A stretch of 60,222 nt of DNA from Nemertoderma westbladi (Eukaryota; Xenacoelomorpha; Nemertodermatida; Nemertodermatidae). Location: the NCBI GenBank assembly GCA_032718475.1, contig JAUCBJ010007917.1:1-60222 (forward strand), given 5' to 3'. Below the pieces are notes generated by a model, which saw nothing but the letters and a program-made list of their open reading frames with translations, ran no database searches and was not told the DNA's origin. Positions 59,908-60,222 of this stretch are shown here, one piece after another; positions within the stretch are counted from its first letter, which is position 1, and every line of letters begins with the position of its first letter. The position numbers and the translations under genes were made by a program.

Positions 59908-60222
59908 ATGGGACGAGACCGTCGGTTAGGCCCAAGGGCGACCTTGGTGCTTGATCGCTATCGACTGGTCCACCCGCCGGTTGACTCTTTGAGTTGGCTC
60001 AATGTACAGTCAGGCCACAGTAAGTTGACAGTAGCCGCCCATCTGGCTACACGTTCGACGAGCTGTGCCGGTGTGATCGGGGGACCGAAAACAGAACCCG
60101 GGAAGCATCGGGCCACCCTCCGGCCCGGTCTGATAATAACATCAGTCAGACTGGCCCCAGGGGTGGTGGGACAGCGTCCGCCTCATGGGTGCGCCTCCGG
60201 GAGGAGCCCAGAAGGACGCAAG
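59908..60222 (+). CDS. Open frame running off the window end, unidentified
   Basis: From ATG 59908 the frame stays open for 105 codons to the last base: MGRDRRLGPRATLVLDRYRL, then an Arg/Gly/Pro-rich stretch. GC-rich sequence makes chance openness likely. It may be the 5' part of a LINE. Confidence 0.2.
   Translation, partial: MGRDRRLGPRATLVLDRYRLVHPPVDSLSWLNVQSGHSKLTVAAHLATRSTSCAGVIGGPKTEPGKHRATLRPGLIITSVRLAPGVVGQRPPHGCASGRSPEGRK

Noticed and set aside
1-60222. Host protein-coding gene with introns
   Set aside because: Every substantial coding stretch is explained by a mobile element or by the duplicated zinc-finger sequence; no exon series with splice signals was seen.

Overview
This window is from an animal nuclear genome, most likely an invertebrate. 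BEL/Pao LTR retrotransposons, which are known essentially only from metazoans, dominate it. RTE-like and CR1/L2-like LINEs, satellites and foldback elements fill most of the rest. I see no convincing single-copy host gene, rRNA gene, functional tRNA gene or CRISPR array. The species cannot be named from the sequence.

Left part (1-20220): RTE-like LINE remnants with (TAG)n tails lie at 1-715, about 800-1747, 10166-10812, 15653-16430 and 17768-18202. A small C2H2 zinc-finger/acidic-repeat gene occurs in two tandemly duplicated copies (2786-4054 and 7343-7835). A family-B LTR sits at the same site in both. Each copy is followed by a satellite built from the palindrome GAGGCATAGTCTATGCCTC. Family-B gag remnants lie at 5726-6986 and 11139-12258, the latter with its LTR at 12259-12856. 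A CR1/L2-like LINE on the minus strand (16571-18884) carries two nested insertions.

Centre (20484-43414): a nested pair of giant BEL/Pao elements, here called family A, both read on the minus strand. The younger copy (23263-42364, 19.1 kb) has TG...CA long terminal repeats of about 2.2 kb, a 5-bp target duplication ATATC, and the order leader, gag (1061 aa), pol (about 1900 aa with one late frameshift), then a third large ORF of 1251 aa with zinc knuckles in the position where env would be. It is inserted into the third ORF of an older copy, whose remains are at 20484-23257 and 42370-43414. Family A is seeded with a 20-bp imperfect palindrome, GGTAGGCTCGCRAGCCTTCC. It lies inside gag, pol and ORF3 in all three reading frames without breaking them, and also in noncoding parts. 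This is the most unusual signal in the window and resembles in behaviour the protein-inserted palindromic elements known from Rickettsia.

Right part (43415-60222): a plus-strand family-B BEL/Pao element (LTR 43415-44009, gag region to about 48250, protease-RT-RNase H to 50972, no integrase) begins exactly within a degenerate copy of that palindrome. Its gag is split among several frames, and long poly(G) tracts lie at three of the junctions. A 416-bp satellite follows (51414-55669) with an 8-monomer higher-order repeat. It is interrupted by what looks like the 5' end of another large LTR element (55670-59064) with its own promoter, a 2.6-kb hairpin-rich leader and a short gag-like start. The last 1.2 kb is unidentified, with an open frame running off the end.

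The genes that work together are those within each retrotransposon: Gag packages RNA, and protease, reverse transcriptase, RNase H and integrase copy and insert it. All copies seen carry lesions. The 19-kb copy, for example, lacks the core promoter in its 5' LTR.
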